DNA of 64,000 nt from Roridomyces roridus. Taxonomy: Eukaryota > Basidiomycota > Agaricomycetes > Agaricales > Mycenaceae. Made by a program: the position numbers and the translations under genes. Positions 23,864-34,312 of the stretch are shown here, piece after piece. The notes under the pieces are model-generated. The model worked only from the letters and a program-made list of their open reading frames with translations, searched no databases and was not told where the DNA came from. Position 1 is the first letter of the stretch. Each line of letters opens with the position of its first letter. The stretch spans positions 744,001 through 808,000 of the forward strand of contig JARKIF010000011.1 of assembly GCA_029378245.1 (NCBI GenBank), read 5' to 3'.

Positions 23864-25328
23864 TTACGCCTTCCACCTCCAAACTCCCTTATCCCTCGCA
23901 TCCAACCACCTCACATACGCCATACACATGCCCGCCAAGAGCAACAACACGCCATCATACAACACCACATGCTCAAACCGCGCCTTCAAACCCCGCAAAT
24001 CCACCATCCCCACTGTAGCACCTCCACGTGCATGACTACCAAGTAACGCCCCAGCCACCGGCGCACCCATCAACGACCCCATCCCCCGCACGAAATACAC
24101 CGCCCCATTGACGCGCGCGTAATTCTCCACCCCGTAAATCTCGGTAATCGTCGTCGGCACAAGTGCATTGTACCCCCCGGCGTAGATCCCATACATCACC
24201 ACGAAAGCGATGAATCGTGCTCGGGGAGCGGAGTACCAGAGAGCAAAGACGGAGAGCGCGGAGAGGAAGGCTGAGATGACGATGGTGTTTTGTCGACCGG
24301 CTGTGTCGGCGAGGACGCCCATGAGGATTCGGGCGATGGAGTTGACGGCGCTGTTGAGGGAGAGGAGGAGGGAGGCCGTGGAGCGTGGGTATGCGAGTAC
24401 GGAGGTCGAGTACGAGGTCATGTAGTAGAGTGGGATCACGTTGCCCGCGGCTTGGAGGAAGGCACCCATGGCTTGGTAGACGAATGTCCCGCGTTTGACA
24501 AGGGCCATATTGAGTCCCGTGCTTTGCCTAGCACCGGTTGCGCTCGCTCGTCGACGGATGACGGCCGAAACGGGAATACTCACGGCAAAGTTCCATCCTG
24601 CGAGGATGCGTAGCGCAGGGCGGATGCCGTATCGGTCGAGGAGTATTTGCAGTACGGGAGCCATGATGAGACCGCCAATGCCTGCTCCAGAGAGGATAAT
24701 CCCCATGGCGAAGCCGCGGTGGCGGTCAAAGTACGTCGGGGCGATGGACATTATGGGGAAGTAGTACATGGAGGAGCCAAGACCGTACATGAGCGCTTGG
24801 GTGAGGAAGAGTTGCCATAGCTGTGGGTAGGCAATCAGAAGGAGCTCATGCGAGAGAGAAGGTGGACGCACGGCATTACAGTAGCTCGCAAGCAAGAGTC
24901 CGAGGCTCATGATCGCTGCACCGGCGAATGTGACCAGTTTGACGCTCTTGAAGCGCGTAATGAGCGGATTGACGAAGATCCCGCCGCTCCAGGTCAGCCC
25001 ACTGCCTATAGTCCCCTACAAGCGAAACGAGAGCTTCGTTCCCCCGTGCTGAAGGAATGTTACTGTCCGCGGAGGTGTAGAAGTCCTAGAAACCGTTCGA
25101 TGAACGTATAAGAGACACGTTAAAGCGCACCTGGAATATACCAAAGACGCTGTTTATCCCTATAATATGCAAGATCATCATGAATCCCGAAAGCAGCAGC
25201 AGCGCCTGGTATGCGCGCGTCGGCGGCGGGTCATCGTCGACGGCAGGGGCGGAGGCTGAGCTGGACGTGTGCTCTCGTGCTTGCAGCTCGATGGACGACA
25301 TCGGGAAGTGCGGGGCAGTGCGGGGCAT
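23864..25328 (-). pseudogene. Monocarboxylate-type MFS transporter with a frameshift (copy A)
   Basis: It is nearly identical to the intact gene at 45913-47375. The first exon gives MSSIELQAREHTSS and a TM segment to INSVFGIFQ. After an intron the chain reads DFYTSADSNIPSARG and NEALVSLVG. One extra base at 25017 relative to copy B then throws the frame before TIGSGLTWSGG. The large remaining exon (24910-23864) is open and holds the other TM helices (FFPIMSIAPTYFDRHRGFAMG, GYNALVPTTITEIYG). Without the base change it would be a 12-TM permease of the MCT-like fungal group. It diverges from the adjacent spherulin-4 gene across a 390 base gap. Confidence 0.75.
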
Positions 25329-25680
25329 GTGGTGGAAGAGTCCATTATAAAGCCTGCGGCGTTCCGATCAATTCCGAGCAAACAAACAAGGGACGGATCA
25401 ATCCGGGTGCGCGACTTGCTCTTCATCGTCACTTCATGGCCTCTGCGTCCAGTGTTCATGTGGGCTGCCTTGAATGTATCTCTGGCGCGCCTTCGATTCG
25501 ACTCTCTCAGCTGCCCTGTCTGAACTCCTGGGAGCCAACACCGCGGTCGGAGGTCTGATCTTCACTCACCAGTGCCGCTTTATTCTTGTAACTGTTGCCG
25601 AACGATCAGGCGAACATGCACGGAAGGTATAAAAAGACGGGGCCCATACCAGCAGGGTCACACACGGTGTCGCCTTTCGC

Positions 25681-25686
25681 TATAAA
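25681..25686 (+). promoter_or_regulatory. TATA box of spherulin-4 gene (copy A)
   Basis: TATAAA lies 34 bases before the ATG at 25715. A second TATAAAAA at 25628-25635 sits upstream. Both are kept in copy B. Confidence 0.5.
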
Positions 25687-25714
25687 GACGGGAAGCTCAT
25701 GTGTCCACTTCAAC

Positions 25715-27702
25715 ATGTTTCTGCTCACCACCCTCTGTGCTCTCTTTGCTCTCTTGGCCGTTGTTCCTGTCTACGCAACCACAGGAGTAATCGTCCCACT
25801 CTACCAATTTCCCGTGACATCCGCGAATTGGGCCCCACTCGAAACAGCGTACGTCTCCCTCCCTCCCTCCCATTTCGACTCTTCCAAGTACTCCCATTGA
25901 ATTTTTCAACCCCCGTGCAGGCTCAGCACATTCCCCTCCCTCCAATTCTATGTCATAATTAATCCGAATAGCGGCCCCGGCGACGCCGACTCGCAGCCCG
26001 ACCCAGCGTACCAAACCAACATCCAAACCCTCCGCACGCACTCCAACGCCTTGCTCGTGGGGTACGTCCTCACGGGCTTCGGCACACGTGCCTCCGCGGA
26101 TGTGTTGCAGGATATCCAGACGTATGCGGGGTGGGACGCTTCGTACGGCGTGGATGGCATATTCTTCGACCAGACCATGGCGGGTTTCGACGCCGAGTAT
26201 ACGTCATATTCGGATGCAGTGCGATCGACGGCTTGGCCTGGCCGTGCTACGAGATACGTATGTCGCTTTTGATTCCGTGCCGCGTTCAATTGAATTGAAT
26301 TGCTTCCAGGTGATCATGAACCCTGGGAAAACATCGGTAACTCGGATTACTACGCCCTCGCGGACCGGGATACACGAGATGCGGCCGTCACATACATTAA
26401 GAGGCGGCACATGGGTCTGAGAGAAACGGCTCATTCTGATGAATGAGCCGTGTTTCAGTCAGATGCGGCTCATCGGAGTCGGAGCCACCTAGTCACTTAG
26501 TCACCTCTCGGTCGATTCTGTCACGTTGAACGGTAAGCCAACCTTGAACCGCCGTCAGTGCCGTCTGGCCGATCCAGGCACTACGGGCCTCATGGACATC
26601 TCGAGGTTTGAGTAATTCACCACGGAGGTGCCGGTGAGACGTCGGATTGACACCCAAAAAACATTTGAAGTATGTAAGTAAATTACCGCTAAGCTATAGT
26701 AATGTAGCTGACGACGCACAAAATTAAATGAGCGACGTGGGCGTACAGAGGTCCATAGCGACGGAAAAAGTATCGTGATGCGCGTGAAGCGACGACGTAG
26801 TTACGAGGCCGAAAGATAGAGAATGGAAGAGGGAAGATATGACCCACATGCTCAATAGAAGTGAAGGCGCGCGGGGCGCCAAACGCCCACACCAGCTCGC
26901 GCCGCCCGAGGCTCTCTGCCGCGGGCGACACGAGGATGACCCAAAAGGGAGTGGGACGCACCTTTAATACCCCACATGAGCGTGCTGCCCGTTCCTACTT
27001 GTCATCCCCGCTCCCCCTGTCCCATTCCAAGAGTTCCAGCGTTGTGTCACACCGAACCGATCCAGTGGCGTGTGGTGCATTGGTGAAGGTGCCGACGCTC
27101 CCGACACGCGAAGGTCCCATGTACTGCTGGAAGACACATGGAAACCGAAGCACAACGACAGCGGGGTGTCCTGGGAGGTCCTGGGCGTAGATGGGAGTCG
27201 AGAAGAGAAAAAGAAATGACGTGATCCGTTTGCGTTGCCTTGATTGCTGATGTCACGGCAATGAGCCGCATCTCGATGAAACACGGCTCATGCCTCCATC
27301 ATGTGCCGCTTCTCGTTGATCCTCCGGTATGTGTCTTATCTCTCTATGTATGTTACGTCCTCATCTTGTATATCCTCCTCGCGGACCAAATCGTCACCTT
27401 CGAGCAAACATACGCTGAATTCCAGCAAGAGTCCCCGTACGTATTCGTTCTACTGTCCTTACCCCGGATCTCACGTACATACCGTCAGAATCCCACTCCC
27501 ACACCCCGCCCAACAGTCCGTGATAATCCACACCTTCACAGGCGCGGGTGTTTCGAACCAAACTCTTTCCTCCGTCGTCACGTCGCTCAAGAGTTCTGGA
27601 TTCGCGAGCACGTATATTACCAACCTCAATATCAGCGAGACGGATGTGTATGCGAATTTTGGGAGTGATTTCGCGGAATTTGTGGCGGATGTGGCGGCGT
27701 AA
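25715..27702 (+). pseudogene. Spherulin-4-like secreted protein, disrupted by a 1010 bp insertion (copy A)
   Basis: The signal peptide MFLLTTLCALFALLAVVPVYA is followed by TTGVIVPLYQFPV, INPNSGPGDADSQPDPAY, LLVGYVLTGFGTRAS and VDGIFFDQTMAGFDAEY, the motifs of the spherulation-specific family 4 domain. In exon 3, after NPG...NSDYYALAD, the sequence enters a Mutator-like insertion (26367-27376). Beyond it the gene resumes with DQIVTFEQTYAEFQQESP and ends NFGSDFAEFVADVAA. Copy B shows the uninterrupted gene, so this copy is a disrupted duplicate. Confidence 0.85.
26367..27376. mobile_element. 1010 bp Mutator-like non-autonomous element, 11 bp target duplication
   Basis: The exact 11-mer CCTCGCGGACC flanks it on both sides (26356-26366 and 27377-27387), and copy B carries it once. 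Left end GGGATACACGAGATGCGG aligns with the complement of the right end, AGGATATACAAGATGAGG. Inverted similarity (with gaps) extends over about 110 bases, including GCGGCACATG, ATGAGCCGTGTTTCA and GATGCGGCTCAT. No transposase is inside. Terminal inverted repeats this long with a 9-11 bp duplication are typical of Mutator-like elements. The ends differ from those of the 4.5 kb element at 2870. Confidence 0.9.
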
Positions 27703-27837
27703 CATGTGGAAATGGGACTCTGATTCGAGCTACACATTGATTTTCACCTTACCGTTACAAGAGAGTGACCGTACGAACTCAAATCGATCAAAGAAACAAA
27801 AAAGGTGACACCACTTGAGCGAACCATTTGAACACAG

Positions 27838-28900
27838 GGAATCGAACCCAGACAGCTGCTGGTGCTAGCCACGGAACCCGAGGGCAGGTACTCTGCCTCG
27901 TGTGCAATTCAATTCATTCCTGGCGAGTAGTTGTTGAGTACTTGCCCCGTGTTTTTGTGGTTTTCTTCCCAGCAGAGCGCAGCAATCGAACAGTAACAAC
28001 CCCCGTGTCAGTGATTGGACGGTGTTTATGGCAGATGTCGCAGACTCGCAGCAACATATCACAGTCGGAACCACAAGCGCGACAACACAGTATGTATGCG
28101 TAATTGAATTGCCCTACAGAAACTCAAAATGAATTCAAATCAATGGAACAACGAAAAGTTTCGCACTTATCCGTTCATTCGAAGACTGGGAATCGAACCA
28201 CAGGACTGTTGCTAACGCGCCAACGACGGGATGACGTCCGACTGTAACATCGCGTTGTCTCCAGGTTCCTTCTCTCAGTAGAGCAGTAACGAACGCGTGT
28301 GAGCTGAAATGCCGCGTTGGACGACAAAAAGAGTTATTCGACGTCAATGCACCGCCGGCACTCTCAAATACTCATTCAAATGCTGGGGATGGAACCCAAC
28401 GACTGTGCTAACAGTGAACACAGAAGGACGTCTCTCTGCATTACTTCCTCTGTCCGTTACCAAGTGAGCAATTCAACTGCACACTACAGAAACTCAAAAT
28501 GAATTGACAACAAAAGCGCAGCTCAGCCCCTCCATCCGACACCTGGGATTCGAACCCAGACGCCTGGTGCCAACGATCGAAGGAATGACGTCCGCCTGCA
28601 TTCGGTTCAGAGTCCAGCAGAGTGTAAATGAAACCGTCTGAGTTGGAATGCCGATTTGAATAGCAAAAAGAAACCTTCTTCTGACTCAACATATCATTGG
28701 AACGCCGGGAATCGAGCCCAAGGACTCGTGTATTGCTTAGCAGTTGGCCGCGTATGGCACAATTACCAGAGGTTCTGGCCAATGACGAATCCGTGCTGAG
28801 TCCGGCGTGTGAGCTGAAAGGCCCTGAAAGACAAAAAAGAATTATCTACGACATATCACGGGAACTCCGGGAATCGAACCCAGGGAGCTTTGCCCCGATA
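27838..28900 (-). repeat. Array of six tRNA-like (SINE-like) units, opposite orientation
   Basis: B-box complements (GGGAATCGAACCC and variants) occur near 27838, 28188, 28384, 28547, 28707 and 28868. On the minus strand several are preceded by GGACGTCATYCCTTCG and TCGTTGGC-like A-box regions. It faces the plus-oriented array at 22740-23860, with the MFS and spherulin-4 genes between them. A shortened version is at 48860-49170 and a further piece near 51345. Confidence 0.55.
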
Positions 28901-29518
28901 GAGTTACTCATGCTCCGGGATTAGCGGCTGGATACCTAGCACTCACAGTCCAAGGCAATGTCAAAGGCGAGTGCCTCAGTGCGAATTGGAAGCCAAGGTG
29001 GAATGGAGTGAGGGTCAGCCGGGCAGCTCAAGTCCTTTTTTTGTTGCACCTCTCGCGGATGTTTCCTCTGTTCACTGGCAAGATCGATGTTTTCCGATGC
29101 TTTTGCTGGACGTATCTTTCTGAGTTCGAGTGGGTTGCTGCGAACTATGTACATGAATGCAAGATTTGCTTATACCGAGACCAGCGGGCGAAATTTGGCT
29201 GTGGAGCAGAATTCTCGGTGGCGTCTCAGTGGAGAGTACAGTGCGGTGAAAGTTACGGCGGGTGCTAGGTGGCGGCGGTTGAAACGAAGGTGGTGGTCGA
29301 AAGCGCCGTTTGTTCATCAATTGTTTGGCACCAAAATTGAGATGCTCGGCGTCTCGGCACATTTCGTAATCTTCCCATCTTGCTTCTGACCAGCATCATC
29401 TCCGGGTCAGCACTCTGCAGGGCTCTCACTGGCCTCAGTTTGCGTTCCGAGTTCGTCACTCGAGTCGCAGCCTAATCGCTCCGCTGATTATTCCACTTTC
29501 CTAGACTTCGCCTCAAAT

Positions 29519-30315
29519 ATGGAGCACGCTGGTACATGCGAAGCTTGTGGCGAAACAACTTCCCTTCAAGCATCTCCACTCCCTTTCGATTCAGAAGAAT
29601 AATCGAGCACATGCGATCCCACACCTGGCCCCCAGAAAACTCCCATTTTGCGGACGTCTGCCTTGAAGGGCCCAAGCAGCTGGCGCAGTACGATGCAGAG
29701 ATCGACCGGCTACAGAGGAAAATCGACTCCTTAAAGGAGAAAAGGCAGCACCTTGGGACGTATGTCGATGCTTGCCGCTCGCTATTCTCCGCGATCCGCC
29801 GATTGCCCAACGAATTGCTCGAGAAGATATTTCGCATGTGCTCGCCTCTGAGCGCACGGAAAATGTCCGACACCGACTCGCCGATGCAAGAAGCGGATCG
29901 TCTTGCAAAGCGTTACTTGCTCGAGATGACAAAGGCCAGTTTCTACAAATGCTCTTGATTGTTCGCCAACTGATGGATGGTATGCTTAGGTCTGCTCTCG
30001 CTGGTACAGCATCGTAATGAATACACCTACCCTGTGGTCATGGGTCGTCGTCAACCCATCGTTATGGCTCGAGCCACTCCACATGGAACCGCCCATCAAG
30101 TGGGATGGTCACCTTCGCCTGCTTGAGCGTTCGCTTGAGAAGAGCGGCGCCTGTCCCCTCGTCGTCGACTTTTCCATTGAAAGCATCTTTCCCGGCGCCG
30201 ACGGGCACTGCAGATGTTGATGGATCAGGCTGGGCGATGGAAAAGAGCCTTCCTTCGGGCTCCCCTTGATTGTTTCCGTAATCTGGGGCAGCTCCCAATG
30301 CTGGAATTGCTCCAC
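29519..30315 (+). pseudogene. F-box protein gene, truncated and frameshifted (copy A)
   Basis: It corresponds to the intact gene at 52798. The first exon starts MEHAGTCEACGETTSL and lacks 10 bases after FDSEE relative to copy B, which destroys the frame. The F-box region (LPNELLEKIFRMCSPL) and second-exon start (HRNE... or MNTPTLWSWVV depending on frame) are still visible. A further one-base loss occurs near 30200. Homology stops at about 30315, after LELLHLSD, where unrelated sequence begins, so some 250 C-terminal codons are missing. Confidence 0.8.
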
Positions 30316-30923
30316 CTCTCGGACATAAACAGCTCCCAAACCCTCGACTTGAATCAAAAAAATCACGAGAGGGAAGCATGTAAGCTCAAGGGTCACGCCG
30401 GTGCCAGGCCTGATCTCTAATCACATTGGATCGCGAATCACAATGGAATCACAGTGTACCAAATAACTCATCATTTACTTGGCATGATGTGTACCGAGTG
30501 TACCGGTCACACCTTGTGTACCAAATAGAATTATCCATGACAGGCGGCCGAGGTTTCTAAAAGTTTCAACATTTCACGATAATCTTTGACATTCCCGCGT
30601 CGATGGCTACTCGGCAAACAATTGCCTTCTCAATGTTGCGAGGCTGCACAAATGACTGCTGTGTAGTGTATATTCAGTTTTCCGTGACCGACAACCCAAC
30701 AGCAACTTGTACTTGGAAGTTTGTCCGCCTTTCATGGAATGTGAACTTTGTTTGAACATTACCGAAAAGTGTGCAAAAGTTTCGAAAATTATCTGCCTGC
30801 CAAAAAAAAGGTTTGGAAAAGTTTCATCCAATTCTCAGGGAGGTTTTTCCTGATGCCGAGGCTTTGACTGCCCGGGGCTGGCAGCAGAACACGAGCTAGC
30901 AGTCCAAAATCAATCTCAGGAGA
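30316..30923. other. No gene; right junction of duplication copy A
   Basis: Unique sequence follows the broken F-box copy. Short repeats of GTGTACC occur at 30454-30525. The end of the interval is the upstream region of the membrane-protein gene. Confidence 0.4.
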
Positions 30924-31791
30924 ATGACACTAGCTCCTTATTCTCTCTCGTTGGGCTCTACCGACGCGGTGAACCTCGTCGTAACGAGTTCCGCGGTGTT
31001 TCCCTCCTCCGCTGTATCATCGACGTCCACGTCGATAACGCCAGAAGCAACCAGCAACAACGGCACCTCCGCCAATGACACCGGCGGCACGCACAAGACG
31101 TCAGCCGTCTCCACCTCAGCGCTCCTGGGTGTTATCGTCAGCACCCTCGCCCTAGTGGCTTTCATCGTTTTCGGGTCCATATCGCTGTACGTCTATCGAA
31201 GCCGGAGGGCCGTGGCCAACGGAAGGGGACGAAGCGTGTATCCGTTTGGTGGGCCTGAGAGTGCGAAGCAGGCTGAGGAGGACGAGGAGAACAAGCTCGC
31301 GATGAAGATTTCGTCGTTTAGCGTCGATTTGGATGACGATGAGCCTGTGCTTCCTGCGCTCCTGTCATCGCAGCCTACGCCCCCGGCGTTGAACACGGGC
31401 ACGCTGCCTCATGACCCTGCTCTAGGAGCTTCGCGCCGGCAAGCGTACCTTGACGCACAATTGCAGCAGCTTGCTATTTCCACTGCCCCGGAAGAGGATG
31501 TGTCAGTCACGTTCAGTCCTCTTTCCAGCATCCCTCCTTCGGAACAAACTCTCCCGAATCCACACCCAGATCCGGGTCCTTCCAGCTACAGCGTGCCGTC
31601 GGAGAGTACTGGGGTTCGCAAGGAGGAGGAGCACTGGTAGCGATTTGGAGGCGGAGTCAAATTCGGGAAGCGCTACACCGACACAGACAGAAGCGTCTCC
31701 AGTGTCGACGGTCATCTCGCCGGTGGTGTTCAGGCCTAGGTCGGAGGCTGTATCAATCTTGACGATGCTCGGAGAAGGAGAAAGTCCTTAA
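30924..31791 (+). CDS. Single-pass membrane protein with Ser/Thr-rich ectodomain
   Basis: From ATG 30924, a Ser/Thr/Asn-rich extracellular part (about 65 residues with possible N-glycosylation sites NGT and NDT) leads to one membrane helix, SALLGVIVSTLALVAFIVFG, then YRSRRAV and an acidic, Pro/Ser-rich cytoplasmic tail. The first frame stops at 31640 (KEEEHW). The neighbouring frame continues 31640-31791 with similar composition and ends LTMLGEGESP, so a small intron or a frameshift near 31600 is likely. This layout is common among mushroom proteins of unknown function. The ATG may not be the true start, because no signal peptide is visible. Confidence 0.55.
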
Positions 31792-32129
31792 CGAAACGCG
31801 CCCATGGAACACCCGCGTCAAGACGGATCATGTTGTAGGATGGCGTCCGAAGCCTCGGCGGCCGCATGCATACCCCGTTTCATGCTCATATTTCATTCTG
31901 TTTCACACATAATATCTCAACCTCCCCTGTTCCTTTGGACACCAGTTTCAACATCCATTTCATATTCCCATTTCCATAGCTACCTAGATGTATAAAAGCT
32001 GCAAGTAGTAGTACAATAAAACATCTGTTCTTTCCCCTTACAACAGATCACCGCAGGCGCTCTCTCCCCGTTATCAGCCAGTCCCAGTCCAGTCCAGTCC
32101 CAGTCCCAGTCCTCCGCTGCCCTAGCCAA

Positions 32130-32622
32130 TCGCCGTGCTTCCACCCCCGCGTGTCTCTGTGAAGCTCGCCTGTCTCTCAAGGAGCGTCTGAAACACAGCG
32201 TCTCCCGCGCGAGCCCTAGCCCTGTCCCCGAGCCTCTGGATACGGAAGTGCGGTTCATCATCGGCGAGCGGGATTCGGAGTCGGACAGCGATGGGTCAGA
32301 GTTTGAGGGAGACATCACATACATCCCAGGCGAGGCCGACATTACGATCACTGGTCTCGTCGGCAGCCTACCACCCCAGTCGTCGACATTGCCGAGCGCT
32401 CCGAGCGTTCCGTACCTCCTCTCGGCGTGTACGCTCAAATCGTTCATATCCGAGCATTCGACGTCCGCGTCAGAGTCGGTTGGGACGCTTGGGGACATGT
32501 CAGATGCGCTTGAGGCGGTTTTTGCGAGTAAGAAGTGGACTAGTCTTGTTAATCTTGAGGGTGCAGCTGTGAGGGAGGAGATGAGGAGGGTGGAGGGGCA
32601 GCATCAGGAAAACCTGAGATAG
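32130..32622 (+). CDS. Hypothetical acidic protein fragment
   Basis: An open frame runs from a Gln/Ser-rich segment (32060-32130) through ASTPACLCEARLSLKERLKH, EPLDTEVRFIIGERDSES, a repeated-acid stretch SDSDGSEFEGDITYIPG and a helical C-terminus EEMRRVEGQHQENLR. A plausible acceptor (TTACAACAG) lies at 32038-32046, so upstream exons are probable. No family is recognised. It might be a late exon of the membrane-protein gene at 30924, but that frame already has a stop at 31791. Confidence 0.35.
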
Positions 32623-34312
32623 ATAATTGTTGAAATTCTGTGGTAAATACAGCAGAATGTGAGATTTTCAAGGATTATTCACATGTCTAAGTGCCCATAT
32701 TTTATTGCCAGTCTGACGCTAAATGGCAGCACACTTGATGCAAATGTCCAGCTTTTGACATGGCATTCACACCATTTGCGGGAGTATTGACAGCATAGAA
32801 ATGACCCTGAAGACAGTATATTGCACAAGGGACTACTACATACAGTCGGTAGCTACATGAAGTACATACATATTCCAGACTCAACTTATGTAACAGACTT
32901 GCCCACCCTAGTGTGCAAACATCATACCAACGGTAGAATCAGAGCCCATGAGGTAGAACTGTCAGCAATGGGATGAGCGGAAGGGCAGTGGAATGTTTGG
33001 GATGGAACACACCTTGTCACGACAAGACTTGTTTCACGTGTCCAACAGCGGTAGGATGCTGCAGTCTCGGGTATATCGGACGCGTCGGGAATCTATTCCG
33101 ATGGCATTTCATGGCGCATTTGCCCAGCTATTGCCATGCATTCGGAGAGGAAAACATGAATTCAATGGAAGGAATACACTAATACAAGAGAGCTACATAA
33201 AAATATGTATCACTGAGTAGCGAGGTCGGGCAAAGAGCCATGCGTCCGATTGGGACACCGAAGCCCACCACGCAATACAGAATGAACACTGACCAGGGGA
33301 CCCAGGATGTCAGCACCTAGGGCTAAGTCAGGTTCTAGTCGGCAACGAACGAGGCGACCGAGCGAAGAGCAGAAGACGAGACTCAAGAGGTAGAGCAAGC
33401 CGTAGGGAGAACAGACTAGATTCGTCTACAGTACTGAGACTGTAGACGGGTATATATAATACATGATCGAATTAGGTACAAGGGGTAGGAGGTAGGGGGT
33501 TTGGTTGGATACAGAAGATCATATATTCTGTCTGCGCCTCCGCGCACTTGACTCTTTCTTGGTAGCATATATAGTCTCACAAAGTAGCGTAAATAAACAA
33601 TTTGGATTCATGCCGGGAACCCAATCTACGAGATTGCAGACGGTAACCCGGAGTTCCGAGTAATACTGCTGCCCAGATTCCAACACATACTACTGCCTCG
33701 TTTGCCCTCCAATCCTCCGTGCCCCCCTTCTCCCCAAACTATGTACAAGCCGCTGCCTGGTATAATCAATGTGCATTTGTCGTACGGACGATTCTCGGCG
33801 AGGAGGTGCCGGGCGTAAAGGGTGTGGTGAGCGCTAATGGTATGTATTCTTGCTCAGTGTGAATAGTATGTGGGACGCAGGCAGTGGGAGCTTCTGTACG
33901 TCGAGCATTAGGGAGTAGGGCAGGGACACGGTGGACTGAGTGTCGTGGTGCATGTGGAGGGGTACGGGAGTGAGAATTCAGATGCCACTTATTTAGATGA
34001 TTTGGGGATTGCGGAATTCTAGGCGGTGAAATATTAGATGCAATGGTGTGCAAGGAAGCGTTCCAAGCTCGAGAATTTGATTCAGCAATACTAGACTCAC
34101 TGGTGTACATATGTGCTCCCCCCGCAGTGATCCCAAGGTAGAATATATGGGGTGGACGAAAAAGGATAGGCCAACCGGGAATTGAACTGAGCACAACAGT
34201 GACTGGCATTATTGAGATACATAGTACAGCAGGGAACATAGCTACTGGAGTGAATCTGGGGACAGTGAACAAGACAAACATGATGATGATGGGGAATTTA
34301 ACTAACCAAGAT
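32623..34312. other. AT-rich gene-poor region, possible LTR remnant
   Basis: No supported gene. At about 33300-33580 the sequence resembles the end of an LTR retrotransposon (short inverted words TCTACAGT...ACTGTAGA near 33423-33449 followed by TATATATAATACATG), but no partner LTR or pol is present. A minus-strand open frame at 33766-34335 has only low-complexity features. Confidence 0.3.

Larger units (their letters stand above)
20138..30315. repeat. Segmental duplication, copy A
   Basis: This block matches 42088-53620 in the same orientation. The order is shared: CAX gene, plus-oriented tRNA-like array, MFS gene, spherulin-4 gene, minus-oriented tRNA-like array, F-box gene. Long parts are nearly identical, others differ by small indels and by insertions in one copy. 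Copy A carries a 1010 bp element absent from B; B carries about 2.1 kb and about 0.9 kb absent from A. Right homology stops inside the F-box gene near 30315. Confidence 0.9.

Noticed and set aside
33300..33580. Solo LTR
   Set aside because: Suggestive TATA and short inverted words only; no second LTR, primer site or target duplication could be identified.
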